DNA of 64,000 bases from Bacteroidales bacterium (GCA_019454985.1 JACFNF010000005.1:1-64000); one strand, 5' to 3'. Shown: positions 17,828 through 25,880, counted from the stretch's first letter. Numbers and translations: made by a program. Notes: a model not told the origin generated them from the sequence alone.

Positions 17828-18414
17828 TGACCCTGCAAGGCTTCCGTAAAAGAAACATCAGAAAAACAGGCAACATCATGCTGGCAATACTGGCCGGCAT
17901 GATGTTGTTTGCTTGTGAGAACTCACTGACAATTGTCAAGGAAATCACGGCCAGCGATACCTTAGCGGCAGTCACCGCCCATGATATTGTGTATTGGCGC
18001 AGCGACTCCGGAAGTGTTTTCATGAAGCTTCAGGCGCCTTTGATGTATCGTACCGAAGGCGACGAACCAACCATTGAGTTTCCTGACGGATTTATCGCCT
18101 TTTTCTTCGACTCACTCGAACGCAATACTTCACAAATCAAAGCAAAGTATGGAATCTCGAACGAAAATACGCGGGTAATGACCGCCCGGGATTCGGTTGT
18201 TGTCGAAAACTTTATCACTCAGGAAAAGTTAGAATCGGAAACACTTGTCTGGAATCAGCAAACCAAGAGAATTGTATCGCCCGATTTAGTTAAAGTGACC
18301 TCGCCCGGGAGAGTGGTTTTTGGCGACAGCCTCACCGCTGCCGAGGACTTTAGCAATCGTACCATCTACAATATCAGAGCTACAATTGAAGTGGACGAAT
18401 CGGATGATTATTGA
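17827..18414 (+). CDS. lptC: LPS export protein LptC (lipoprotein form)
   Basis: LptC is the inner-membrane-anchored periplasmic part of the Lpt bridge that moves lipopolysaccharide to LptA. At 195 residues, it has an N-terminal hydrophobic segment ending in a lipobox (MLFAC, Cys30), as is common for Bacteroidota LptC. The OstA-like domain follows (VYWRSDSGSVFMKLQAPLM, FPDGF, TARDSVVVEN, GRVVFGD). It starts within the stop of the TPR gene. Downstream, the usual neighbour corC is separated from it by the R-M cassette. Confidence 0.85.
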   Translation: MTLQGFRKRNIRKTGNIMLAILAGMMLFACENSLTIVKEITASDTLAAVTAHDIVYWRSDSGSVFMKLQAPLMYRTEGDEPTIEFPDGFIAFFFDSLERNTSQIKAKYGISNENTRVMTARDSVVVENFITQEKLESETLVWNQQTKRIVSPDLVKVTSPGRVVFGDSLTAAEDFSNRTIYNIRATIEVDESDDY

Positions 18415-18503
18415 ACCGATCGGATGGAAAACAGGCATTTATCCTAAAAAACAATCGTTACAGGCAAGGCTAACAAAGTCACTGCTAAAAATAGAAAATA
18501 CGA

Positions 18504-18533
18504 ACTAACTTACTAATAAGTTTAGTATATTTG
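18504..18533 (+). promoter_or_regulatory. Promoter and operator-like inverted repeat of the R-M genes
   Basis: TATATTTG at 18526-18533 is an exact -7 element, 22 bases before the methyltransferase ATG. Immediately upstream, ACTAACTTA (18504-18512) and TAAGTTTAGT (18517-18526) form an inverted repeat, one base longer on the right arm, that overlaps the promoter. The site could bind a repressor, perhaps the methyltransferase itself, since no separate controller protein gene is visible. Confidence 0.5.
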
Positions 18534-18555
18534 TAAAATTAGACAATTTCACTAA

Positions 18556-19317
18556 ATGAATTTGGAGTTCAACAAAATAATACAAGGTGACTGTTTGGAA
18601 GTTATGCGACAACTACCAAGCGAGAACATTGATTTAATTGTTACTTCGCCACCATACAACCTAAAAAATTCCACAGGTAACGGAATGAAAGATGGGCGTG
18701 GTGGAAAGTGGAAAAACGCTGAACTAGTAAACGGATACAGCCATCACAATGACTGTATGCCACACGAAGAATACGCAAAGTGGCAACGTGATTGCCTAAC
18801 AGAAATGTTACGTCTTATTCCCAATAATGGAGCAATTTTTTACAACCATAAATGGCGTGTACAAGACGGTTTACTTCAGGATAGACAAGACATTGTAAGC
18901 GGTTTTCCCGTAAGACAAATCATAATTTGGAAAAGAAAGGGCGGTATAAACTTTAATCAAGGTTATTTTTTGCCGACTTATGAAGTAATTTATCTCATTG
19001 CTAAACAAGGTTTCAAACTTACACCAAAGGCTAATGCATTCGGCGATGTTTGGGAATTTAAGCAAGAGATGAATAATCCGCATCCGGCACCGTTTCCGGT
19101 TGCATTGATTGACAGAATTATTTCCTCAACTTATGCAAAAACAGTTCTTGACCCATTTATGGGTTCGGGAACGACTGCAATTGCCGCTTTGATGAATGAT
19201 ATAGAGTATTTAGGAATTGAACTTTCCCCTGAATATATTGAAATGGCAGAAAAACGGATTAAGGTCTTTCAAAGTCAGGAAAGATTACAATTTAATTCTA
19301 AAGGAGCAGGCGAGTGA
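18556..19317 (+). CDS. Type II DNA methyltransferase, beta class (N4-cytosine or N6-adenine)
   Basis: A 253-residue modification enzyme. Catalytic motif IV, TSPPY (residues 30-34), comes before the AdoMet-binding motif I, LDPFMGSGTT (198-207). That order defines the beta class; the target-recognition region lies between. SPPY is most frequent in N4-cytosine enzymes but also occurs in N6-adenine enzymes. It protects the host from the endonuclease encoded next, with which it overlaps by four bases. Base composition is AT-rich compared with lptC and corC. Recognition sequence unknown. Confidence 0.9.
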   Translation: MNLEFNKIIQGDCLEVMRQLPSENIDLIVTSPPYNLKNSTGNGMKDGRGGKWKNAELVNGYSHHNDCMPHEEYAKWQRDCLTEMLRLIPNNGAIFYNHKWRVQDGLLQDRQDIVSGFPVRQIIIWKRKGGINFNQGYFLPTYEVIYLIAKQGFKLTPKANAFGDVWEFKQEMNNPHPAPFPVALIDRIISSTYAKTVLDPFMGSGTTAIAALMNDIEYLGIELSPEYIEMAEKRIKVFQSQERLQFNSKGAGE

Positions 19318-20369
19318 AAGCAACAGAATTTATAAGCGAAATACAAAATCGCTGGCATAATGTTTATTGGTTTTCAAGAATGTTAATCAACAATGACAAG
19401 TATGTAGCAATCGGAAAAGAGCCGAAACTATTATCAACAATTACAAGCAGTTTGCGACTTGTAGCCAAAGAAAGCAAAGGCAAGAAAACACTTGATTTGC
19501 AGAAGCAAACTTTACGGAATATCATTGAAGAACGCTATAAAAAAACATCTTCATGGGAAAATCGTGTTCAACGAATGTTGAACGAACTTGATCAAGAAAT
19601 TAGAACACTTAAAGATATGGAAGTGTTTATTCTTACTTGCGAAAACATTATGCTTCCGCTTCATCAAGCAATTTCAAATATACCAAGTAGCGACAGAGAA
19701 TTTACAGAAAGTATTGCAAAATCATATCTTGATATACAAGGTGAATTCGGTTTGGCTACCGTAATAAATTTGTGGGACGACTTGGGCGTAAAAGGTTGTT
19801 TGACAGCCGAACGAGCGGAAATTATTCGAGCATTTACAACTCTTCGTGTTTTGCTCACAAAAGACAAGTCCATAACAGAAGAAGAGAGGGATATTGTACT
19901 TACATCGTTTACACAAGAGTTTGAAAGACGAGCAGCACAAAAACGCAAGAAGCGTGCAGGTGGAAGTTTAGAAGATGTTACCGATTTCATTTTAGGCTAT
20001 TACAAAATCAAAAGAGCAGAAGCACCATCTCATTTTCAAGCCGACCTTGAGGTTGATAATTGGATAAAAACAAAAGACGGTTGGCTCATTGGGATTTCGT
20101 GTAAGCGGACAATTCGTGAACGTTGGAAGAATGTAAGTAGTAGTACCGAAGTTTACAATCGTTTCAAAGTAAAATACATTTTTCATGTTGTAACTTTTGA
20201 TGAAGATTTATCGGACGACAAACTAACATTACTTGGCGAACAACGCCAAATTTTCTACTTGCCAGACAATAGCAGACGACTGAAACACGCTAGTCAGCAT
20301 GTTGGACTGAAAAACTATGTTAGACCAATTTCGCAACTGATAAATGACATTCGGAAAGAACTGAAATAA
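19314..20369 (+). CDS. Type II restriction endonuclease, PD-(D/E)XK type
   Basis: A 351-residue protein translated from within the methyltransferase stop region (ATGA-type overlap, GTG start at 19314), which fits an R-M pair. The C-terminal part carries RAGGSLED (214-221), similar to the R-A-G-x-S-L-E block of EcoRII-like endonucleases, then D-x-E-x-D (244-248) and GISCK (Ser262, Lys264), the D...SxK arrangement of the PD-(D/E)XK nuclease core. The N-terminal ~200 residues are helical and probably contribute to target recognition or dimerisation. The identification rests on context plus the catalytic residues. Alternative: a methylation-linked nuclease of another class. Confidence 0.8.
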   Translation: MKATEFISEIQNRWHNVYWFSRMLINNDKYVAIGKEPKLLSTITSSLRLVAKESKGKKTLDLQKQTLRNIIEERYKKTSSWENRVQRMLNELDQEIRTLKDMEVFILTCENIMLPLHQAISNIPSSDREFTESIAKSYLDIQGEFGLATVINLWDDLGVKGCLTAERAEIIRAFTTLRVLLTKDKSITEEERDIVLTSFTQEFERRAAQKRKKRAGGSLEDVTDFILGYYKIKRAEAPSHFQADLEVDNWIKTKDGWLIGISCKRTIRERWKNVSSSTEVYNRFKVKYIFHVVTFDEDLSDDKLTLLGEQRQIFYLPDNSRRLKHASQHVGLKNYVRPISQLINDIRKELK

Positions 20370-20378
20370 CAAAAGTCC

Positions 20379-20506
20379 TGCCTGTAACAAGGGTTTTGCA
20401 AAAGAGCGGTTTAAGTGCTCCGTATGAAAACTTATACTAATTTTGAATTATCTGCATAAATTGAGAGTTAGAGCCAAAATCTGCTCCCACGCAAAGCCCC
20501 AAATCG
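20379..20506 (+). repeat. attC-like bulged hairpin at the right end of the R-M cassette
   Basis: Starting TGCCTGTAAC, then AA. GGGTTTTGC (20391-20399) pairs with GCAAAGCCC (20491-20499) with one G-T wobble. An internal loop AAAA/CCAC follows, then GAGC (20404-20407) pairs with GCTC (20483-20486), around a ~75-base apical region. It ends AAATCG at 20506. The outer TGCCTGTAAC finds its partner only at the left end of the cassette (18457-18466), exactly as in integron cassettes. It may also act as a terminator for the R-M genes. Confidence 0.65.
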
Positions 20507-20526
20507 TTAAAACCGTGGCAACTCCC

Positions 20527-20534
20527 TATCTTTG
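20527..20534 (+). promoter_or_regulatory. TAnnTTTG promoter for the CorC/HlyC gene
   Basis: TATCTTTG, an exact -7 match, 31 bases before the ATG at 20566 and 20 bases after the predicted right edge of the R-M cassette. The insertion appears to have left this promoter intact. Confidence 0.5.
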
Positions 20535-20565
20535 CCAAACGAAAAAAGTTGAATCACCTTAAATC

Positions 20566-21840
20566 ATGATGGCGCACTGGCATCTTATCAGCATCACCCT
20601 TTTGTTCTCGGCCTTTTTTTCGGGGATGGAAATTGCCTTTGTCTCGGCAAACCGTTTGCGGGTGGAGCTCGATATCAAAAAACATCATGCCGGCTCCGGA
20701 ATAATCAATCTTTTTTATAAAAATCCAAGCCGCTTCATCGGCGCCATGTTGCTGGGCAACAATATTGCCTTAGTCGTTTATGGGATTGCAATGGCAGCAT
20801 TGCTCGAACCTAAGATCATGCTTATTTTGCCTTCTATTGCCGGGAACCCCTTGATGATTGTGCTGATTCAGACCCTGATCTCAACTCTGCTTATTCTGAT
20901 TGTTGCCGAATTTATCCCGAAAGTCGTTTTTCGCATCAATCCCAATGGAATCCTCAATACTTTTGCCTGGCCGGTCGGCTTTTTGTATTTTTTGCTTTTC
21001 CCTTTGATTATTATCTATATCGGATTGAGTGAGTGGATATTAAAAAAACTTTTTCGAGTGGAAATCGAACACGACTCCTACAAATTCAGCTCTATTGACT
21101 TAGATACCTATATCCGCGATTTTTCCGGGATTGAAGAAAAAACCGAAGAAGTGGATCCCGATATCCAGATCCTTCACAATGCAATGGAATTCAGGCATAT
21201 CAAACTCAGAGAATGCATGATTCCGCGAACCGAAATCGAAGCCGTCAGTGTTGATTCCGACATCCGGGTTTTATTAGATAAATTTGCTGAGACAAAACAT
21301 TCGAAAATTTTGGTATATCAGGGCAGTATTGATAATATCATCGGCTATGTGCATTCTTTCGATATGTTCAAACGGCCGTCAACCATCAATGAGGTGTTGC
21401 GAAAGGTGGAAGTTTATCCCGAAACCTTTGCGGCAAGCAATCTTTTGAGTCGTTTCGCCCAGTCAGGGCAAGGAATTGCTGTTGTGGTGGACGAGTTTGG
21501 CGGAACTTCGGGAATCGTTGCTTTAGAGGATGTGATGGAAGAAATCTTTGGCGAAATAGAAGACGAATTCGATGAGGAAGAAACCATTGAGCAACAGCTT
21601 AGCGAAAATGAATATCTTTTCTCGGCCCGCCTCGAGATTGACTACCTGAACCAGGAGTATGGGCTCGACTTTCCGGAGTCGGAAGACTATGAAACTCTTG
21701 CCGGATTTATCCTTCACCATCACGAAAGCATCCCTGTTCTTGGCGAGGAAGTGCTCATTATTCCGTATCGGTTCACAGTGGTCAAAGCCACCGGAAACAA
21801 ATTGGTTGAAGTACGACTCAACATCGAGGAACAAAGGTAA
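20566..21840 (+). CDS. CNNM/CorC-HlyC family transmembrane protein
   Basis: A 424-residue inner-membrane protein. Residues ~1-190 are a DUF21/CNNM transmembrane domain with about four hydrophobic segments and the FSGMEIAFVSANRLR start typical of the family. Residues ~205-320 hold two CBS domains (MIPRTEIEAV, IIGYVHSFDMF, VVVDEFGGTSGIVALEDVMEEIFGEI). Residues ~335-420 are the CorC/HlyC C-terminal domain. Family members are implicated in Mg or Co transport; the name hemolysin C is historical. The Bacteroidota gliding protein GldE is of this family, but the context is insufficient to assign that role. Confidence 0.88.
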   Translation: MMAHWHLISITLLFSAFFSGMEIAFVSANRLRVELDIKKHHAGSGIINLFYKNPSRFIGAMLLGNNIALVVYGIAMAALLEPKIMLILPSIAGNPLMIVLIQTLISTLLILIVAEFIPKVVFRINPNGILNTFAWPVGFLYFLLFPLIIIYIGLSEWILKKLFRVEIEHDSYKFSSIDLDTYIRDFSGIEEKTEEVDPDIQILHNAMEFRHIKLRECMIPRTEIEAVSVDSDIRVLLDKFAETKHSKILVYQGSIDNIIGYVHSFDMFKRPSTINEVLRKVEVYPETFAASNLLSRFAQSGQGIAVVVDEFGGTSGIVALEDVMEEIFGEIEDEFDEEETIEQQLSENEYLFSARLEIDYLNQEYGLDFPESEDYETLAGFILHHHESIPVLGEEVLIIPYRFTVVKATGNKLVEVRLNIEEQR

Positions 21841-21930
21841 TCGTTAAGATAGGACCGCTTTTTTTGCCTTCAGATTCATTCATCTTTCATCTTTTTTTCG
21901 TTGATTATGATTTTGTTAGCAATTAAAGCC

Positions 21931-21938
21931 TACTTTTG
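21931..21938 (+). promoter_or_regulatory. TAnnTTTG promoter for the DEAD-box helicase gene
   Basis: TACTTTTG, an exact -7 match, 25 bases before the ATG at 21963. A TTTG at 21912-21915 lies closer than the usual -33 spacing. Confidence 0.5.
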
Positions 21939-21962
21939 CCGGCTAAATATTTCCATCCTACT

Positions 21963-23741
21963 ATGTCTTCTTTTCAAGAATTAGGACTCAAACCCGAGCT
22001 TCTTCAAGCCGTTGAAGCGCTAGGGTTTAAAGAGCCCATGCCTGTACAGGCTGCCGTCATTCCCAGTTTGATCGAACAACCTTCGGATATCGTCGGTCTG
22101 GCGCAAACGGGGACCGGAAAAACGGCAGCTTTTGGCCTTCCCTTGCTCCAATTTATTAATCCAACGTTGCGCCAGACGCAAGCGGTAATTCTGTGCCCAA
22201 CCCGCGAACTCTGTATGCAAATTACCCGCGATCTGACAAATTTTGCACGTTTTATGCCGGGGATTAAAGTTATTCCGATTTATGGTGGAGCTTCTATTGA
22301 GCAGCAAATCAGATATTTAAACGATAACCCACAAATTATTGTTGCCACCCCCGGCCGAATGAACGATATGATTCGGCGCGGAAAAGTAAATCTGACACAT
22401 GTGAGCTGGGCAGTGCTCGACGAGGCCGATGAAATGCTCGACATGGGATTCCAGGACGATGTGGATAGTATCCTTCAGGAGATGCCGAAAGAAAAACATA
22501 CCCTGCTATTTTCGGCCACCATGCCTGATGAAGTGGAACGTATCCTGAGCAAATACATGCACAGCCCACAAATAAAGAGTGTTGGCGAACGCAATACAGG
22601 AACGGCTAACGTGAAACATATTTATTATTTGGTTCAGGCAAAAGACCGTTACGCCGCACTGAAACGTGTAGCCGACTTCTATCCTAACATCTATGCCATT
22701 GTTTTTTGCCGTACCCGCATCGAAACACAGGAAATTGCCGATTCGCTCATCCGCGATGGCTATAATGCCGATGCCTTGCATGGCGACCTCTCGCAGGCTC
22801 AGCGCGACCATGTGATGAAACGATTCCGCACCCGCAACCTGCAAATGCTGGTTGCCACCGATGTGGCTGCCCGCGGATTGGATGTGACCGACCTTACGCA
22901 TGTCATCAACTATAACCTTCCCGATGAACCCGAAGTGTATATTCACCGCAGTGGGCGAACCGGAAGAGCCGATAAAACCGGCATCAGCATCAGTATCATC
23001 AACCTGAAAGAAAAAGGAAAAATGAAGCTGATCGAGAAAAAGGTGGGGCGCGAATTTGCAAAAGCCAAAGTGCCAACAGGTGTTCAGGTATGCGAAAAGC
23101 AGCTTTTCCATCATATTGACCGCATGGAAAATGTAGAAGTCAATCATGACGAAATTGACTCTTTTTTGCCGGTGATCTATCGAAAATTAGAATGGATGGA
23201 TAGGCAGGAAATCATCAAACGATTTGTGGCCCTCGAATTTAACCGCTTTCTCGACTATTATCGTCACGCTGCCGATTTGAATGTGGAGGAGTCAAAAACA
23301 GTTCGGCGCGATGAATTTCCCGAAGAGAAACAAGGCCGCGGCCGGAAAGGTTCGTGGCGCGATGGGTATGGTTCAAAAGAAAATTTTGTCAGGATGTTTT
23401 TCAGCATGGGAAGACGTGACAAGATTGGTCCGCACCATATTATTGGCATCATCAACGAAGTCACACGCTCCCGCGATGTGTCGGTGGGGCGGATTGATAT
23501 CATGGACCATTATTCGTTTGTGGACGTTGATGCTGCCCATGCTGAAATGGTGCTTGCAAGTTTTGGGAATCTGCAGAAAAATCCCTCAGGAATTAAGGTG
23601 GAGATAGCCGGAAATAAACCGGAGAGAACCAAAAAGAAAAAAGATCGCAAGACCTATCCGGAACACGAAACCGACTGGGAAAAACCCTGGGTTTCCAGCA
23701 AAAAAGCCGATAAGAAAACAAAAAAGGGTAAGCGATTTTAA
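21963..23741 (+). CDS. DEAD-box ATP-dependent RNA helicase with DbpA-type RNA-binding domain
   Basis: Unwinds RNA duplexes in ribosome assembly, RNA decay or cold adaptation. The start is ATG 21963 (MSSFQELGLKPELL), giving 592 residues; the open frame begins nine codons earlier at a TTG that overlaps the promoter. Helicase motifs: Q motif near residue 28, AQTGTGKT (~47-54), PTREL, DEAD (DEADEMLDMGF), SAT, then DVAARGLD and HRSGRTGR in the second RecA domain. A DbpA-like RNA-binding domain follows (ENFVRMFFSMGRRDKIGPHH to DAAHAEMVLASF), and a Lys-rich tail. DeaD/CsdA-like. Its last codons form one arm of a terminator hairpin. Confidence 0.93.
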   Translation: MSSFQELGLKPELLQAVEALGFKEPMPVQAAVIPSLIEQPSDIVGLAQTGTGKTAAFGLPLLQFINPTLRQTQAVILCPTRELCMQITRDLTNFARFMPGIKVIPIYGGASIEQQIRYLNDNPQIIVATPGRMNDMIRRGKVNLTHVSWAVLDEADEMLDMGFQDDVDSILQEMPKEKHTLLFSATMPDEVERILSKYMHSPQIKSVGERNTGTANVKHIYYLVQAKDRYAALKRVADFYPNIYAIVFCRTRIETQEIADSLIRDGYNADALHGDLSQAQRDHVMKRFRTRNLQMLVATDVAARGLDVTDLTHVINYNLPDEPEVYIHRSGRTGRADKTGISISIINLKEKGKMKLIEKKVGREFAKAKVPTGVQVCEKQLFHHIDRMENVEVNHDEIDSFLPVIYRKLEWMDRQEIIKRFVALEFNRFLDYYRHAADLNVEESKTVRRDEFPEEKQGRGRKGSWRDGYGSKENFVRMFFSMGRRDKIGPHHIIGIINEVTRSRDVSVGRIDIMDHYSFVDVDAAHAEMVLASFGNLQKNPSGIKVEIAGNKPERTKKKKDRKTYPEHETDWEKPWVSSKKADKKTKKGKRF

Positions 23742-23751
23742 GCTTACCCTT
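23716..23751. terminator. Convergent terminator between helicase and reductase genes
   Basis: AAGGGTAAGC (23724-23733) and GCTTACCCTT (23742-23751) form a perfect 10-bp stem whose loop contains the helicase stop codon. On the minus strand six Ts follow, so it clearly serves the reductase operon; on the plus strand the T run is poor. Confidence 0.75.
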
Positions 23752-23778
23752 GAAAATTATGTTTTTAAACAGGTGATT

Positions 23779-24450
23779 TTAGAAAGCTTCTCTCACAATC
23801 TGAGATTCTTTCACCCCTAACGCTGCCAGATGTTTTTCAACGGCGGTCATCATCGGTGGCGGACCACACAAATAATAATAGGCATTGGGGCTTTCCTCGG
23901 AATGTTTTTTCAGCAACTCGGCCGAAATAAATCCATGTTCATAACCGGCCAACTCTTCGTTTGACAAGACGTTGATGAAATTTTTGCCCAAAAGCTTCTG
24001 GAAATGGCTTTCGAGAATAATGTCGGCCTTGGTTTTGTTGGCGAAAATCAATTTGTTGCCACCAACCCGATTTTCTTTTTCTAACTGTTTAAAAATGGCT
24101 ACAAAAGGTGTAATACCGGCGCCTCCGGCAATGAAAATTCCCTCGCCTTTATAATGAATGTCGCCAAAAGGTTCCTGCACAATCAGTTCACAGCCAGCCG
24201 GATAAGAGAGCAATTGGTTGGTAACTCCCTTGCGGTCGGGATAGGTTTTGATGATGAATTCAATATGGTCTTCCTCGGGTAGTGAAGTGAAGGTAAAAGC
24301 CCTGAGTTCGTTTTTCCAGCCCTCTTTGTTGAGCAAAATGTCAACGGCCTGTCCGGGCAGATAGCTCAAACCGGCAGGCTTTTCGGCTCTGAGACGTAAA
24401 ACATCGTGTGTGAGATGTTCGGTTGAGAGTAAATTGACAATGTGTCCCAT
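23779..24450 (-). CDS. Flavodoxin/ferredoxin-NADP reductase-like oxidoreductase
   Basis: A 223-residue FAD- and NAD(P)-binding protein from the ATG at 24450 (MGHIVNLLSTEHL). The FAD domain includes YLPGQAVDILLN and RAFTFTS. The NAD(P) domain includes GIFIAGGAGITPF and YLCGPPPMM, the hallmarks of the ferredoxin reductase family. It probably shuttles electrons between NAD(P)H and a small redox protein. It starts four bases after the folE stop and is the last gene of the sigma - folE - reductase operon. The partner protein is unknown. Confidence 0.85.
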   Translation of the reverse strand: MGHIVNLLSTEHLTHDVLRLRAEKPAGLSYLPGQAVDILLNKEGWKNELRAFTFTSLPEEDHIEFIIKTYPDRKGVTNQLLSYPAGCELIVQEPFGDIHYKGEGIFIAGGAGITPFVAIFKQLEKENRVGGNKLIFANKTKADIILESHFQKLLGKNFINVLSNEELAGYEHGFISAELLKKHSEESPNAYYYLCGPPPMMTAVEKHLAALGVKESQIVREAF

Positions 24451-24454
24451 GGGT

Positions 24455-25111
24455 TTATTTGTTAAGTGATAAATGAGATAAAAATTCTTGTTTGACGGTT
24501 TCTTTTTCAAATTCGCCCGAAAAACTGGCCGTAATGGTACTGCTCTCGGTATCTTTGATTCCACGTGAAGCCACACACAAATGGTCGGCCTCAATCACTA
24601 CAGCCACATTGTTGTGCTTAAAAATGTCTTTCAAAGCCTGTGCAATCTGCTCGGTCAGCCGTTCCTGCACCTGTGGCCTTTTGGCATAATATTGGACAAT
24701 ACGGTTGATTTTGGACAGTCCTATCACTTTCTTTCCGGGAAAATAAGCCACATGAACCTTGCCGATAATGGGCACAAAATGATGCTCACAGTTGGAATAA
24801 AGTGTAATATTCTTCTCAACCAGCATGCCTTTGTAGGCATATTTGTTTTCGAAAAGGCTGATCTCGGGTTTGTTTTCAGGGTTCAGACCACTGAAGATTT
24901 CTTTGACATACATTTTGGCCACACGTTTTGGAGTCCCTCTCAGGCTGTCATCTTTAAGGTCAAGTCCTAAGGTATTCATAATTTGGGCAAAATGATATTC
25001 AATCTTTTTTATTTTGTCGGTGTCCGACAACTCAAAAGCGTTGGCTCTCATCGGAGTGTTTAATACCGATTTGTCAGTATCGTCGCTTAAAATTTCTCTT
25101 ACAAACATCAT
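24455..25111 (-). CDS. folE: GTP cyclohydrolase I
   Basis: Converts GTP to 7,8-dihydroneopterin triphosphate, the entry to folate, biopterin or queuosine-type pathways. At 218 residues it has the family length. Zinc ligands are Cys108 and His111 in NCEHH and Cys179 in DHLCV; other family motifs are RGTPKRVAKMY, HVAYFPG, GLSKINRIV and the C-terminal SRGIKD. It starts three bases after the ECF sigma factor gene, so the sigma factor and folE are co-transcribed, an unusual arrangement. Confidence 0.95.
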   Translation of the reverse strand: MMFVREILSDDTDKSVLNTPMRANAFELSDTDKIKKIEYHFAQIMNTLGLDLKDDSLRGTPKRVAKMYVKEIFSGLNPENKPEISLFENKYAYKGMLVEKNITLYSNCEHHFVPIIGKVHVAYFPGKKVIGLSKINRIVQYYAKRPQVQERLTEQIAQALKDIFKHNNVAVVIEADHLCVASRGIKDTESSTITASFSGEFEKETVKQEFLSHLSLNK

Positions 25112-25114
25112 GAC

Positions 25115-25753
25115 TTAAATTCTTTTCATAACATATTCCACAATTTTATCGCAGTAAACCAAGTTGAAGGCGAAGAGTTCTTCGGCCACAACGGTTTTCT
25201 TAATCTCGTCTTGTAACATGGTTTTTGCCCTGTTGAGTCTGGTTTTAACGTTTGCCTCGCTGATTTCCATCAGGGTAGCTGTTTCAGCAACGCTCATGCC
25301 GTTGATTTCGCGAAGGGAAAAAACCATACGGTAATCCATCGGAATTTTTGCTAAGGCATTTTCAATGATTGCTCCAAGCTCGCGGTTGTGAACAATTTTT
25401 TCGGTCTCGTTGCTTCTATTGCTAAACAGAGGCTCCGACCGCTCGTTGATTTCTTTCATGACCTCGTTTTTATAACTGAACTTTTCTTTTTTGTGGTAAC
25501 AGTTATTCATCATGATACGGATAATCCAGGTTTTAAAGCTCGAACGACCTTCAAATTGCGCAAGACTTTTAAAGGCATCCAAATAAGTGTCCTGCATCAG
25601 ATCCATCGTGTCGTCGTGATTGTAATTATACGACCGTCCCACCTTGTAAAGAAATGGGTTGAAACGCCTGACAAGGATTTCGTACAAAGCTTTCTCACCT
25701 GAAAGAATGCGTTCAACGATTTCGTTTTCCGTTAATTGATCTGAAAGATTCAT
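25115..25753 (-). CDS. ECF-type RNA polymerase sigma factor
   Basis: A 212-residue sigma-70 family factor of extracytoplasmic-function type. The start is taken at 25753 (MNLSDQLTENEIVERILSG); the open frame extends to 25843 without family similarity. Region 2: LYEILVRRFNPFLYKVGRS, DLMQDTYLDAFKSL, FKTWIIRIMMN. Region 4: MDYRMVFSLREINGMSVAE and SEANVKTRLNRAK (the helix-turn-helix). No anti-sigma factor gene is adjacent; it is followed directly by folE and a flavin reductase. The ~25 residues after region 4 are unlike a standard extension. Confidence 0.9.
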   Translation of the reverse strand: MNLSDQLTENEIVERILSGEKALYEILVRRFNPFLYKVGRSYNYNHDDTMDLMQDTYLDAFKSLAQFEGRSSFKTWIIRIMMNNCYHKKEKFSYKNEVMKEINERSEPLFSNRSNETEKIVHNRELGAIIENALAKIPMDYRMVFSLREINGMSVAETATLMEISEANVKTRLNRAKTMLQDEIKKTVVAEELFAFNLVYCDKIVEYVMKRI

Positions 25754-25782
25754 GTTTATTGCAAATGTTGATTTTGGTTTCA

Positions 25783-25880
25783 GGAGCTTTGTTAAGCTCC
25801 GGCATGTTTTTTGCCTTAAAAATGCCTGCAAATCAAATAACATTTTTCGTTGTACGATTGTTCAGACAAACTCTGTACAA
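25783..25880 (-). promoter_or_regulatory. Hairpin and inverted repeat upstream of the sigma factor gene
   Basis: GGAGCTT/AAGCTCC (25783-25800) is a perfect seven-base stem with a four-base loop in the predicted leader. Further upstream TTGTAC (25850-25855) and GTACAA (25875-25880) form a spaced inverted repeat. Either could regulate the sigma - folE - reductase operon. No exact TAnnTTTG is present here, consistent with an ECF-type or unusual promoter. Confidence 0.3.

Larger units (their letters stand above)
18458..20506 (+). mobile_element. Integron-cassette-like element carrying a type II R-M system
   Basis: The segment begins after a G (18457) with TTACAGGCA, and its right end carries TGCCTGTAAC (20379-20388), the exact reverse complement of G+TTACAGGCA. 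A bulged hairpin follows and ends AATCG at 20506. Joining the ends at G|TT rebuilds a ~137-base attC-like site with a perfect 10-bp outer stem. AATCGTTA occurs at both boundaries (18453-18460 and 20502-20509). The segment is AT-rich relative to its neighbours and has an internal promoter and two overlapping genes. No integrase is in the window. This boundary call is inference from structure. Confidence 0.65.

Noticed and set aside
20379..20506. Simple rho-independent terminator of the R-M genes
   Set aside because: The stem is bulged, the tip is ~75 bases and there is no T run; the match of its first ten bases to the left element edge is better explained by a cassette end, though some termination is possible.
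22506..23147. 213-residue open frame opposite the RNA helicase
   Set aside because: Antisense shadow of a well-supported helicase; no domain pattern or promoter.
25850..25880. Calling TTGTAC/GTACAA a known transcription factor operator
   Set aside because: Six-base arms with a 19-base spacer are too weak for assignment; only noted as an inverted repeat.
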